From Photorhabdus sp. CRCIA-P01 (GTDB taxonomy: Bacteria > Pseudomonadota > Gammaproteobacteria > Enterobacterales > Enterobacteriaceae): DNA of 35,851 nucleotides. The DNA lies in the NCBI RefSeq assembly GCF_003545805.1, contig NZ_NMQR01000042.1, positions 1 to 35,851 of the forward strand, read 5' to 3'. The notes under the pieces are model-generated. The model was given only the letters and a program-made list of their open reading frames with translations. It was not told the DNA's origin and did not search any database. The position numbers and the translations under genes are program-made. This document shows, in pieces, positions 1 to 14,400 of the stretch; position 1 is the stretch's first letter, and each line of letters begins with the position of its first letter.

Positions 1-22
1 CCAACAAGTAGCCAACAAGTAG
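1..22. repeat. 11-bp perfect tandem duplication at the window edge
   Basis: Positions 1-11 and 12-22 are the same 11 bases, ccaacaagtag. All other A domains here read YLLD or YLLV at this place, so one copy is expected. Two copies shift the frame: after TLYLL the NRPS1 frame reads Ala-Thr-Cys-Trp instead of Asp/Val. It may be a contig-end or assembly artefact in a highly repetitive gene, or a true frameshift. Confidence 0.9.
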
Positions 23-2454
23 AGCGTCAAATCGGGAATACGTGTCCCGATAGGGCTGGTTATCTGCGCCACATCATGAGGACTCAGTTCCCGATAAGTC
101 ACATGAACCGTCGTCTCCGTGATACCGTACATATTCACCAACCGGGGCGACGTCTCTTCACGCAGGCGATACCACGGCCGCAACATCCCCGGATCGAGGG
201 CTTCTCCCCCAAAGATGATATAACGCAACTGGTCCGGTAATGGGTTGTCGACATAACTGGCAATAAAGGCTTTGAAAGCACTCGGCGTCTGATTCAACAC
301 GGTGATACCGTGCTGACACACAAATTGATGCAGCTCCTGAGGTGAACGGGCGATCGCGTGTGGCACCAGAACCAGTTTTGCGCCGTAGCGTAAAGCCCCC
401 CACAATTCCCATACCGAGAAATCAAAGGCGATGGAGTGCAACAGGCACCAAATATCCTGCCGGTTAAAGTGATACCAGGATTCAGTCGCCTCAAACAAAC
501 GCTGGATATTACGATGCTCGACCATCACCCCCTTCGGCATCCCGGTCGAACCGGAGGTGTAAATCACATATGCCAGGTGCCGGGCATTCAGCACCGGTAC
601 CTGCGGGTTACTATCCGGCTGTTCAGGCAGGGTATTCGGGTCAAGCACAGTCAGCGCAGCCAACGTTTTCTCGTCCAGTGCAGCACGTCCGGCCTTATCT
701 GCCAGCAAAATAGCCGGGGCCGCATCGGTCAGAATATGAGTCAGACGCTCCCCGGTATAGACCGGATCCAACGGCACATAGGCGCCACCGGCTTTCAGCA
801 CCGCCAATACCGCCGCCACCATTGCCGGTGAACGTGATACGCAAATCGCCACCCGCTGATCCGGCACCACACCCAGAGCAATCAACTGATGGGCCAGCCG
901 GTTAGCACGGGCATTTAATTCGGCATAGCTAAGAGTTTGATCTTCATATACCAATGCTATCGCGTCTGGGGTTTGTTCTACCTGTTGTTCAAACAACTGA
1001 TGAATACATAGCTGGTCAGGGTAAATGGTTTCCGTCGCGTTCCAGGTTTCCAATAACAACCTGCGCTCCGCCTGAGCCAGGATATCAATTTCCCCGATCC
1101 GCTGTTGAGCATGAGCGACCATCTCTTGCAACACCGCGTGCAGATATCCCACCTGCCGCTCTATCGTCGATTGATCAAACAGGGCGGTGGCATAACTCAA
1201 CGCACCGACAATCCTCCCCTCTTCTTCTGACAGATTCAGTTCGAGATCAAATTTGACAATATCAATATCAGAGACCTGATCGACCGGTGACACGGCCAGC
1301 CCAGGTAATTGCCAGGCCGTGCTCTCATTGTTCTGCCAGGCAAACATGACCTGGAACAACGGCGTATGCGCCAGTCGGCGCGGCGGCTGCACGATTTCCA
1401 CCACCTGCTCAAACGGTAAATCCTGGTGCTCCTGTGCCGCTAAAGCGGTCTGCCGCACACGCGCCAGCAACTCCGTCACCGTCAGCTCACCCGATAAATC
1501 AACACGCAACGCCAGCGTATTGACAAAGAATCCGATCAGCGACTCCACTTCCTGACGACTGCGGCCTGCACTCGGTGTGCCTATCACCACATCGTCCTGA
1601 CCTGACAAACGTGACAGAACCACCGCCCAGGCTGACAACAGCGTCATAAATAACGTGACACCGTGCTGCTCACTCAGCCGTTTAAGCGCCGTCGTTAATG
1701 CCGGATCCAGGTTAACCGGCACGGCATGCCCAACAAATGACTGCTCCAGCGGACGGGGACGGTCAGTGGGTAAATCCAGCAGAACCGGGGCGTCAGCCAA
1801 TATCGCACGCCAATAGTCGGATTGCAGTTGAGTCCGTTCCGCCAGCAACCACTGACGCTGCCAGGCGGCGTAATCCGGGTATTGAATCACCAACGGCGGT
1901 AACGGATCAGATTGCCCGTCCATAAATGCCGTATAGAGCGTATTCAGTTCCTGTATCAGCACATTGGCGGACCAGCCATCGGAAACAATGTGATGCTGAG
2001 TCAGCAGGAACCAATATTCATCATCGGTGAGCCGGATAAGACCGGCCCGGATCAGCGGGCCACGCTCAAGGTTAAATGATGCGCGCGCTTCCTCGCCGCA
2101 CAAGCGCTCAAGAACCCTCTCCGCATCCGGGAGCCCACGCAGGTCATGTTGAGATAACCGCAAGCCGCTATCCGGTGCCAACAGCTGCACTTGTGGCTGC
2201 CCCTCAATAGAGATAAAGACAGAGCGTAACGCTTCATGACGAGCAAATAAGGTATCCAGCGCCTTTTGCCAGGCCATGATATCCAGTTGACCACGTAAGC
2301 GCAGGGCCATCGGGATATGATAAGTCTCGCTGACCCCCTCAAGCTGTGCCAGGAACCACAGTCGCTGTTGAGCAAATGACAGCGGCAACTCACCCTCGCG
2401 GGATATCGGCACGATGGCGGGCAGGATAGTATCCGGTTGCTCCTGCTGGGCCTG
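1..2454 (-). other. NRPS1 module 5 (partial): LCL-type C, A5 (Thr)
   Basis: The C domain has LPLSFAQQRLWFLAQL and HHIVSDGWS, the LCL type. A5 shows FDFSVWELW and NMYGITETTVHVTY, giving D-F-W-N-I-G-M-V-H-K, the classical threonine code. The A domain is cut at the left edge after the motif TLYLL, before the A7-A10 motifs, so its T domain and anything after it are not visible. Confidence 0.85.
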
Positions 2455-5400
2455 CATGACCTCGGCAAATGCCTTCAACGAAGGAGATTTAAACAGGGTG
2501 GTTAGTGGCAGTTCGACACCCAAAGCGGCTACCCGGTTCATCACCCGCACCGCCAGCAACGAATGGCCGCCCAGAGCAAAGAAATTGTCATACCGGCTAA
2601 TCTGCTCAATCCCCAGGACCTCACGCCAAATCGCCGCCAGAGCCATTTCCGTTTCTCCCTGAGGCGCTTCATAAATCTGACGAGCAACCGCTTCATTGTC
2701 CGCTGCCGGCAACGCTTGACGATCCAGCTTGCCGTTCGGGGTTAACGGAAACGCATCCAGCCGCATAAAGGCCGATGGCACCATGTAATCAGGCAACTGA
2801 ATGCTCAGATGTTCGCGTAAACTGTTAATCAACCCCTCGTGAGCTTCTGCCACCACATAGGCCACCAACCGTTTCTCCTGCCCGTCACCCTGCGCCAATA
2901 CCACAGATTCACTCACCGCCGGGTGTTCCACCAACCGGGCCTCAATTTCCCTCGGTTCAATGCGGAAACCGCGAATTTTAACCTGCTGGTCGTTACGGCC
3001 CAAGAACTCCAGATTACCATCCGGCAAATAACGGGCTAAATCTCCGGTGCGATACATCCGGGCATCCTGCACACCACTAAACGGATCGACAAGAAAACGT
3101 TCCGCCGTCAAGTCTGGGCGATTGAGGTAGCCACGCGCCACTCCCGCGCCCCCGATATAAATTTCCCCCACCACGCCCAACGGCATCGGTTGACCATACT
3201 CGCCCAGTAAGTAAAGGCAAGTGTTGGCTATCGGGCGCCCGATACTTTCAATAATCCTGTCACCTCGCTGTATCGGCAACCAGGCAGAATAGGTTGTCGT
3301 TTCAGAAGGTCCATAAAGATTACATAATCGCTGTATTTGCGTTTTCTCGAAAATCTGTTCAATTAAGGCGCCTTTAAGCGGTTCCCCCGCCAGATTAACG
3401 GTATGAACCGAAGCCATCAGCGCCCGAGCTTGCAATAACGGTTTCATTGCCGATGGAACTGAGTTGATTAAAGTTACCGGCAGGGCATGCTGCATTAATG
3501 ACAAAGCATCATCCACCAGATAAATCGCCGCGCCACGAGACAATGGCACGAAACATTCAAAAATGGACAGGTCGAAATTTATTGACGTTGAGAAAAGCAC
3601 CTTACGGATCTCTTCCGTCTCAAAAGCCTGCTGAGCCCAGTACAAGAAGTTAACCGTATTGCGATGCTCAACCATCACCCCTTTGGGCACCCCAGTGGAA
3701 CCGGAGGTGTAAATCACATAGGCCAGATGACGAGAAGTCAGCCCAGGCACCTGTGGATTACCATCCGGTTGATCAGGCAAGGTATTCGGGTCCAGTACCG
3801 TTAATCCAGCTAACGCTTCCTCGCTTAGTGCAACCCTGCCAGCCTTATCCGCCAGTACAACAGCCGGAGCAGCATCGGTCAGAATATGTGTCAAACGCCC
3901 ACCAGGATAAGTCGGGTCTAGTGGCACATAAGCCCCACCCGCTTTCATCACCGCCAGCAATCCCACTACCATTGCCGGTGAACGTGACACGCAAATCGCC
4001 ACCCGCTGATCCGGCTCTACCCCTAGAGTAATAAGCTGATGAGCCAACCGGTTAGCACGGGCATTTAATTCGGCATAACCGAGGGTCCACCCTTCACACA
4101 CTAATGCCATCGCCTCTGGAGTTTTCTCCACCTGTTGTTCAAACAATTGATGAACACATAACGCATCAGGATAGGCGGTTGCCGTGGCATTCCAGGTTTC
4201 CAGTAACAACCTGCGCTCTGCCGGAGACAAAATATCAATTTCTCCGACAGGCTGTTGAGGGTTAGCCACCATCGCTTGCAACACCGCGTGCAGATATCCC
4301 ACCTGCCGTTCCATTGTCGTTGGATCAAACAGGGCCGTGGCATAACTCAACGCACCAACAATCCCGCCTTCCTCTTCTAACAGATTGAGCTCAAGATCAA
4401 ATTTGACAACATCAACGGCTTGATCGACCGGCGATACCGCCAGCCCCGGTAATCCCCATTCCGTGCTTTCATTGTTCTGCCAGGCAAACATCACCTGGAA
4501 TAACGGGGTATGCGCCAGTCGGCGCGGTGGTTGCACGATTTCCACCACCTGTTCAAACGGTAAATCCTGATGTTCCTGTGCCGCCAATGCGGTTTGCCGA
4601 ACTCGCGCCAATAATTCCGTCACGGTCAGCTCACCGGATAAATCCATGCGCAACGCCAACGTATTAACAAAGAAGCCAATCAACGGCTCCACTTCCCGAC
4701 GACTACGGCCTGCGCTCGGTGTGCCAATCACCACATCTTCCTGACCTGACAGGCGCGACAGGACTATCGCCCAAGCTGACAACAGCGTCATGAATAAGGT
4801 GACGCCCTGCTGTTCACTCAGACGCTTAAGGGCGGTCGTTAACGCCACATCCAGGTTAATCGGCACGGCCTGTCCGGCAAACAACTGCTCCGATGGACGA
4901 GGCCAATCAGTAGGCAAATCCAACAGAACCGGTGCATCAACCAACATTGCACGCCAATAGTCGGATTGAACCTGAATACGTTCAGCCGACAGCCACTGAC
5001 GCTGCCAGGCGGCGTAATCCGGGTATTGGATCGCCAACGACGGCAACGGATTTGACTGTCCGGCCATAAACGCCGTATAGAGTGAGTTCAGTTCCTGTAC
5101 CAGCACATTGGCAGACCAGCCATCAGAAATTATATGATGTTGGGTCAGCAAAAATTGATATTCGTCATCGGCAATCCGGATAAGACAGGCGCGGATAAGC
5201 GGGCCACTGTCAAGGTCAAATGACGCATGGGCTTCCTCCACGCTCAAGCGTTCAAGCACCCTATCCGCATCCGGAACCCCACGCAGATCATATTGAGACA
5301 ACAGTAAGCCACTATCCGGCGCCAACAGCCGCACTTGTGGCTGACCATCCACAGAGACAAAGACAGAACGTAATGCTTCATGACGAGCAAATAAGGTATC

Positions 5401-8400
5401 CAGTGCTTTCTGCCAGGCCATGATATCCAACTCACCACACAAGCGCAGAGCCATCGGAATATGATACGTTTCACTGACGCCCTCAAGTTGTGCCAAGAAC
5501 CACAAGCGTTGTTGAGCAAATGACAACGGTAATTCCCCTTCACGGGATATCGGCACAATGGCGGGCAGAATAGTATCCGGTTGCTCCTGCCGGGTCTGCA
5601 TAGCCTCGGCAAATGCCCTTAACGAAGGCGATTTAAACAGGGTGGTTAGCGGCAATTCAATGCCCAAGGCAGCTACCCGGTTCATCACCCGCACCGCCAG
5701 CAACGAATGGCCGCCCAGCGCAAAGAAATTGTCATACCGGCTGATCTGTTCAACGCCCAGAACTTCACGCCAAATCGCCGCCAGAGCCATTTCCATTTCT
5801 CCCTGAGGCGCTTCATAAACCTGACGGGCAACGGCTTCATTGTCCGGCGCCGGTAGCGCTTGACGATCCAATTTACCGTTCGGCGTTAACGGAAACCCAT
5901 CCAGACGCACAAAAGCTGACGGCACCATATAATCCGGTAACATGGCACCTAGGTAGGTATGCAGACTATTTACCAGCCCCTCATGGGCTTCCGCCACCAC
6001 ATAGGCAACCAGCCGTTTTTCCTGCCCTTCCCCCTGTGCCAATACCACAGATTCACTCACCGCCGGGTGTTCCACCAACCGGGATTCAATTTCACCCGGT
6101 TCAATGCGGAAACCACGGATTTTAACCTGTTGGTCGTTACGACCCAGAAATTCCAGATTGCCGTCCGGCAAATAACGGGCTAAATCCCCGGTGCGATACA
6201 TCCGGGCATTCGCTACATCACTAAACGGATCAATCAGGAACCGTTCCGCCGTCAAGTCAGGGCGATTGAGGTAGCCACGCGCCACTCCCGCCCCCCCGAT
6301 ATAAATTTCCCCCACCACGCCCAACGGCACCGGTTGACCATATTCGTCCAGTAAGTAAAGGCAAGTGTTGGCTATCGGACGGCCGATACTTTCAATGATC
6401 CTGTCACCCCGCTGTATCGGTAACCAGGCAGAATAGGTTGTCGTTTCAGAAGGTCCATAGAGATTACACAACCGCTGTATTTGCGTGTCTTCGAAAATTT
6501 GTTCAATTAAGGCGTCTTTAAGCGGTTCTCCCGCCAGATTGACCGTATGAACCGACGCCATCAGCGCCCGAGCCTGCAATAACGGCTTCATCGCGGATGG
6601 AACTGAGTTGATCAAGGTCACTGGCAGGGCATGCCGCATCAATGACAGGGCATCTTCAACCAGATAAATCGCCGCGCCACGAGACAACGGCATAAAACAT
6701 TCAAAAATAGACAGGTCGAAATTCATCGACGTTGAGAAAAGCACCTTACGGATCTCTTCTGTTTCAAAAGTCTGCTGAGCCCAGTACAGGAAATTAACTG
6801 TATTGCGGTGTTCAATCATCACCCCTTTGGGCACCCCAGTAGAACCGGAGGTATAAATCACATAGGCCAGATGCCGCGAAGTCAGCCCAGGTACCCGCGG
6901 ATTACTATCCGACTGATCAGGCAAGGTATTCGGGTCCAGTACCGTGAGTCCAGCCAGCGCTTCCTCACCCAGTGCAGACCAACCGGCCTTATCCGCCAGC
7001 ACCACGGCCGGGGCAGCATCGGTCAAAATATGTGCCAGACGCGCGCCAGGATAAGTCGGGTCTAGTGGCACATAAGCCCCGCCCGCTTTCATCACCGCCA
7101 GCAATCCCACCACCATTGCCGGTGAACGTGTCACACAAATCGCTACCCGTTGGTCGGGTACAACGCCCTGTGCGATAAGTTGATGAGCCAGGCGGTTAGC
7201 ACAGGCATTTAATTCGGCATAACTGAGAGTTTGCTCTTGATACACTAACGCTGCCGCGTCAGGGGTTTGATCCACCTGTTGTTCAAATAATCGATGAATG
7301 CACAACTGGTCAGGATAGGCGGCTTCCGTCGCGTTCCAGGTTGTTAACAACAAGGTACGCTCCGCTTCCGACAGAATTTCCAACTGTCGTACCGGCATTT
7401 CCGGGGCCTGTTCCAGCGCTGTCACCAAGCTCTCTAGTGCCTGCTGCATATAACCGCATAGGTTTTCCGGATTAAACGGCCGCACTACCTGAGCCGTCAG
7501 CCCCAGAGCATCACCAAAATCCTCCACCGATAGCATTAACGGATAGTTGGTCCGCTCCTGCGCGCCAAGAAACTCAATACCGCTTATCAAATCATCTGAC
7601 GTTACCGGCAAAGTATTGTGCCGATAGTTCAATAAGCTATTAAACAGGGGGATCTCACCCTGAACACCGCTGCAACGCTGGGCCAGCGCCAGTGACGCGT
7701 GTTCATGCGCCAGTAATCCGGCCAGTCGGGTATGAGCGGTCTGTACACTGTCCCGTACCGGGGTATCATCCATATCCAACCGCAACGGCAAGGTATTAAT
7801 AAACAGCCCCATGCCATTGTCAGCCCCGTCTCCCACCGCCATACGCCCAAACAGCACAGTACCGAACACCACTTGATCTTGCCCGCTGGTACGCGCCAAC
7901 ACCTGTGCCCAGGCTAGGTGACACAAGGTCGCCAGACTCACACTCAAACGCCGGGCCTGACTACGCAAACGGCTATTGAGCTCAGGCGCTAACATCCGGT
8001 GAGATTCAGCCACCTGCGAACCATCACGATGCACTTCCGTCAACCCGAATGGCAACGTGGGTTCCTCTACCTCCGCTAACATGTCAGTAAAGAAACGGGT
8101 ATGTTCTTCCTGACTCATCCCCAACCGAGCTTGCGCCACCAGATTACGGAAAGGCGCCGGTGCAGGCAGGCTCTCCTCCTGACCTGCCAGATACGCCCGC
8201 ACTTCACGGTGCATCACTTCCATCGTTTCATGGTCGCCAATCAGGTGATGCAGCAATTGCAGCAGGATCCAACGACCATCAGTTTCTTGTGCCGCCACAA
8301 AACGTAATAACGGCGCTTCCCTCAAGTCAATACGATGCTGACGCGGATCAAAACGCCGGGTTAGCTGGTCACTGACCGGACCATCAACCGGGTTCAGTGT

Positions 8401-11400
8401 CAGTTCCGTCACCGATAAAGTAGCCTGACGCCAGACTACCTGTGCCGGAATTGACAATCCTTGCCAGATAAAAGCGGTACGCAGAATATCATGGCGATCA
8501 ACCACCCGCTGAACCGCTGCCAGATAACGATCCAACAGATTCCGGTCAGCAAAGGCCATCTGACTGATTAACAGATAGGGATCACCTTCATTCTCCAGCA
8601 AATGGTGGAACAAAATACCGTCCTGCAACGGCGACAGGGCATAAATATCCTGAATATTGGCAACCCCGCCCGGCACTTGCCCGACGATGCAATCAATGTC
8701 AGCCTGAGTCAAATCAATCAGCGGCAACATTGTCGGCGTCAACTCTGTGGTTGCTGACGTAATGATGTTAGGCGGCACTTTCACAGCCTGATGCTGCCCC
8801 AACGTTTGCGCCAGGTCTGACAGCACCGGCGACTGGAACAGATCACGCGCCGTCAGTGTCAACCCCAGATGACGCAAACGTCCAATCATACGTACAGCGA
8901 GCAACGAATGACCACCCAAGGCAAAAAAGCTGTCATACCGACTGATCTGCTCAATGCCCAGTAATTCACGCCAGATCGCCGCCAGCGCTATTTCTGTTTC
9001 TCCCTGAGGCTCAGCGTAAACCTGACGGGCTACCATTTCATTGTCTGGCGCCGGTAATGCCCGATGATCCAACTTACCGTTCGGCGTTAACGGAAAAGCA
9101 TCCAGCCGCACAAAGGCCGTTGGTACCATATAGTCAGGTAAAATAGTGCTCAGGTGAGTATGCAGGCTGTCCACCAGCCCGTCATCCGCTGATTCCACCA
9201 CATAGGCCACCAGCCGTTTATTCTGCCCTTCCCCCTGTACTAACACCGCCACTTCACGCACCGTTGGGTACTCGGCCAACCGAGCCTCAATTTCCTTTGG
9301 TTCAATGCGGAAACCGCGAATTTTAACCTGCTGATCATTCCGGCCCAGGAACTCCAGATTGCCGTCTGGCAGATAACGCGCCAAATCCCCGGTACGATAC
9401 AGGCGGGCATCCGGGTTATCACTGAATGGATCGACAAGGAAACATTCGGCGGTCAATTCAGGCCGATTAAGATAACCATAGGCCACCCCATCTCCACCCA
9501 CATAAATCTCTCCGACCACCCCCAACGGCACCGGCTGACCATAGATATCCAACAAATAAACCCGCGTGTTGGCTACCGGTCGGCCAATTGGGATGTTGGT
9601 CGCTCCCGGTGCGACTGCATTGATACGGTATGTGGTCGTAAAAGTGGTGCCTTCACTTGGCCCATAGCCATTTAATAGCTGTTGTGGCGGATTCGTGCGC
9701 AGTACCTGACCGATGACATGCGGATCAAGGGCATCTCCGCCAACAATCAGCAGCCTTATCCGCGGCAAAACCGGAGACAATTCCTCTGCTAGCTGGTTAA
9801 ACAACCCGACACTCAACCACAGAACAGTCATTCGTTGAATCTGTAAAACTTGTACAAACTCTAGCGGCGTCAGCAAAGTAGCATGATCGATAACCACTAA
9901 CGCGCCGCCATTAAGCAACGGCGCCCAGACTTCAAACGTGCTGGCATCAAAAGCCGGATTAGCGGCAAAAGCCACCCGATCATCCGGTCTGATTTCAGCA
10001 TAGCCATTATTGATGACCAGCCGGACCACCGCACGATGCGGCACCAGGACGCCTTTAGGTATCCCGGTAGAACCGGAGGTATACATGATATACGCTAACT
10101 CAGTGCTGGAACGCGGTAAGTTAAGATTAAAGCGATCTCCCTCTCGGCCCGTATCTGACTCATCCGAGAAACGAAACAGCGGTACAGCCAGATCCACCGG
10201 AATATCTCCCTGTGTATCGATGAGCAACAATCTGGCGGCGCAATCACTTATTAGCCAGTTTTTCCGCTCATCCGGCACACTAGGATCTATCGGCACGTAA
10301 ACAGCACCGGCTTTGAGAATCGCCAATTGGGCTATCACCAGTTCCATCGAGCGCGCCAGCAAGAGCGCGACATGATCACCGGGACACACCCCTTGTTCAA
10401 TAAGCTGACGAGCTAACCGGTTAGCACGGGCATTTAATTCGGCATAACCGAGGGTCTGCTCTTCATATACTAATGCTACCGCGTCAGGCGTTTTCTCCAC
10501 CTGTTGTTCAAACAACTGATGGATACATAACTGATCAGGATAGACGGTTTCCGTGGCGTTCCAGGTTGTTAGCAGCAAGGTACGCTCCGCTTCTGGCAGG
10601 ATTTCCAATGCCCGAATAGGCATATCCGGGGCTTGCTCAAGGGCCTCCACCAGACTCTCCAGCGTCTGTTGCATATAGCCGCATACCCGTTCCGGCTCAA
10701 ACGGTTGCACGACCTGAGCCGTCAACCCTAGTGCATCACCAAAATCCTCCACCGACAGCACTAACGGGTAGTTGGTCCGCTCCTGTACGCCAAGAAATTC
10801 AATACCACCTATCAGCTCATTTGACGTTGCCGATAAGGCATTATGCCGATAGTTCAACAGGGCACTAAAGAGAGGTGTACCGCTGGCAACCCCACTGCAA
10901 CGCTGAGCCAACGCCAGTGACGCATGCTCATGCGCCAGTAATCCGGCGAGTTGGGAATGAGCAGCTTGTACACTCTCCCATACCGGGGTTTCATCGATAT
11001 CCAACCGCAACGGCAAGGTATTAATAAACAATCCCATACCATTGTCGGCGCCATCCGCTGCCTGCATCCGCCCAAACAGCACGGTGCCAAACACGACTTG
11101 TTCCTGACCACTGGTACGCGACAGCACCTGTGCCCAGGCCAAATGACACAACGCCGCCAGACTGACACCTAAACGCCGGGCCTGACCGCGCAGGCGCTCA
11201 TTCAACTCAGGCGCCAACATCCGGTGGGATTCCGTCACCCGTGAGCCGTCGCGGTGCACCTCTGTCAAGCCGAATGGCAGCGTCGGTTCATCCACCGCCG
11301 CCAGCATCTCGCTAAAGAAGCGGGTATGTTCCTCCTGACTCACCCCCAACCGAGCTTGCGCCACCAAATTGCGGAAAGGCACCGGGTCAGGCAAGCTCTC

Positions 11401-14400
11401 TTCCTGACCGGTTAGATATGTCTGTACTTCGCGGTGCATCACTTCCATCGTTTCATGGTCACCAATCAGATGATGCAGAAGTTGCAAGGCAATCCAACGG
11501 CCATCAGTCTCCTGCGCCACCACAAAGCGCAATAACGGAGCCTCCCCTAGGTCAAGACGATGATGACGCGGATCGAAGCACCGGGTTAACTGGTCACTGA
11601 CCGAGCCGTCAGCTGGGTTCAATGTCAGTTCCGTTACCGACAATTGGGCCTGACGCCAGACCACCTGCACCGGCACTGACAATTCTTGCCAGATAAAGGC
11701 GGTACGTAAGATATCGTGCCGATCAACCGTTCGTTGAACCGCTGCCAGATAACGATCTAATAGAGACCGGTCAGCAAAGGCCATCTGACCTGTCAACAGA
11801 TACGGATCCCCTTCGTTTGCCAGTAAGTGGTGGAACAAAATACCGTCCTGCAACGGCGACAAGGCATAGATATCCTGAATATTGGTCACCCCGCCCGGCA
11901 CCTGCCCGACGATGCGGTCAATGTCAATCTGAGTCAGATCGATCAGCGGCAACATCTCCGGCGTCAGTGCCGTGGTTGCCGGTGTTATGACGTTAGGCGG
12001 CACTATCACCGCCTGGTGCTGTCCCAGTGACTGAGCCAGTTCAAACAACACCGGAAACTGGAACAGATCACGCGCCGTCAGGGTCAATCCCAGATGACGC
12101 AGGCGTTCAACCACTCGTATCGCAAGTAGCGAATGCCCCCCCAGAGCAAAAAAGCTGTCATACCGGCTTATCTGCTCAATCCCCAGTAATTCACGCCAAA
12201 TCGCCGCCAGCGCTATTTCTGTTTCTCCCTGAGGCGCTTCGTAAACTTGACGGGCAAAGGCTTCACTGTCCGGTGCCGGTAGTGCACGACGATCCAGTTT
12301 ACCGTTCGGAGTCAGTGGAAAAGCATCCAGCCGCACAAAGGCTGACGGCACCATATAGTCAGGCAAAATAGCTTGCAGATGAGCACTCAGGCTGTTCACC
12401 AACCCGTCATGGGCTTCCGCCGCCACATAAGCCACCAGCCGTTTATCCTGCCCGTCCCCCCGTGCCAACACCGCCGCTTCACGCACCGTTGAGTGCTCTG
12501 CTAACCGGGCTTCAATTTCCCCGAGTTCAACGCGGAAGCCGCGGATTTTAACCTGTTGATCGTTTCGGCCCAAGAATTCCAGATTGCCGTCCGGCAGATA
12601 GCGGGCCAAATCTCCGGTGCGGTACATGCGAGCATCCGGGTTATCACTGAATGGATCGGTAAGGAAACGCTCGGCGGTCAATTCAGGCCGATTAAGATAA
12701 CCACAGGCAACCCCATCTCCCCCGATATAAATCTCTCCGACTCCCCCTAACGGCACTGGCTGACCATAGGCATCCAACAGATAAACCCGCGTGTTGGCTA
12801 CCGGTCGGCCGATCGGGATATTGGTTGTTCCCGGTGCGACTGCATTGATTCGGTATGTTGCCGTAAAGGTAGTGCCTTCACTTGGCCCATAGCCATTTAA
12901 TAGCTGTTGTGGCGGACTGGTGCGCAGTACCTGACCGACAATATGGGGATCAAGGGCATCTCCGCCGACAATCAGGAACTTTATTTGCGGAAGAACCGGC
13001 GACAGCTCCGCTGCCAGCTGATTAAACAATCCAACACTCAACCACAGAACAGTGATTCGCTGAACCTGTAGATCCTGTACAAACGCCTTCGGTGTCAACA
13101 AAGTAGCATGATCAACAACCACTAACGCGCCACCATTGAGCAACGGTGCCCAGACTTCAAACGTGCTGGCATCGAAAGCCGGATTAGCGGCAAAAGCTAC
13201 CCGGTCATCCGATCCAATTTCAGCATACCCGTTGTTGATGACCAGCCGGACCACCGCACGATGAGGCACCAGAACCCCTTTAGGTGTACCGGTAGAACCG
13301 GAGGTATACATGATATACGCTAACTCAGCGCTAGAACACGGTAAGTCAGGGTTGAGGCAATCTTCCTCTCTATTCGTGTCTGTCTCATCAAAGAGACGCA
13401 ACAGCGGAACAGCCAGGTTAACCGGAATATCATCCCGTGTATCAGTGAGCAACAACCTGGCTGAACAATCACTTATCAGCCAGTTTTTCCGTTCATCCGG
13501 CACATTGGGATCAATCGGCACGTAAACGGCACCCGCTTTGAGAATCGCCAATTGGGCTACCACCAGCTCCAATGAACGCGCTAGCAGAAACGCAACATGA
13601 TCACCGGGACACACTCCTTGTTCGATGAGTTGACGAGCTAACCGATTGGCGCGGGTATTCAGTTCCATATAACTGAAAGTTTTCTCTCCCGCTATCAGTG
13701 CCATTGCCTCTGGGTTTTTCTCTACCTGTTGTTCAAACAACCGATGGATGCATAACGCCTCGGGATACACGGTTTCAGTCGCGTTCCAGGTTTCCAGTAA
13801 CAACCTACGTTCAGCCTCAGGTAACAAATTAAGCTGCCCCACGGGGATTTCATCACTCATCCTTTTTGATGACGCCAACACCTGCAAATGTTCACTCATC
13901 CGCAGAATAACTTCCGGGCTCAGGCGATTTTCATCATAGATCCAGCGAAAGCCGCCCTGTGCATTCATCTGGAACGTCAACAATTCGCCGGATACCGTCT
14001 GAGCACACGATTTGTCATCCTGTATCACAGAAACGGCGATCTGCCACGGTCGGCTTGCTCTTAATTCCGGGATAGACCGCAGTGAAGGAGAACGGGAAAG
14101 AAGATCACGACTAAATGTGCGGTGCCGTGCCAATCGAGCAAGTTCATCATCAACCCAATCAGCTACCACGGAACACGGCTTATCAAACGCCACCTCAACA
14201 ACCATCGGCACCATCGATGACAACCCGGTCAATATATCTGGTTTATCGTTTGCCTCATCCATGCACCAACCGATGTGGAGTTCCGTCTGCTGAGTCAAGC
14301 GCGCAAGATAGATAACGAATACCTGCAACAATGCCTGTAATGGATCTTCTCCAGCGTTTTTTAACAATGGAGGCTGCCAGGGGCTCATTCCCCATCGGGG

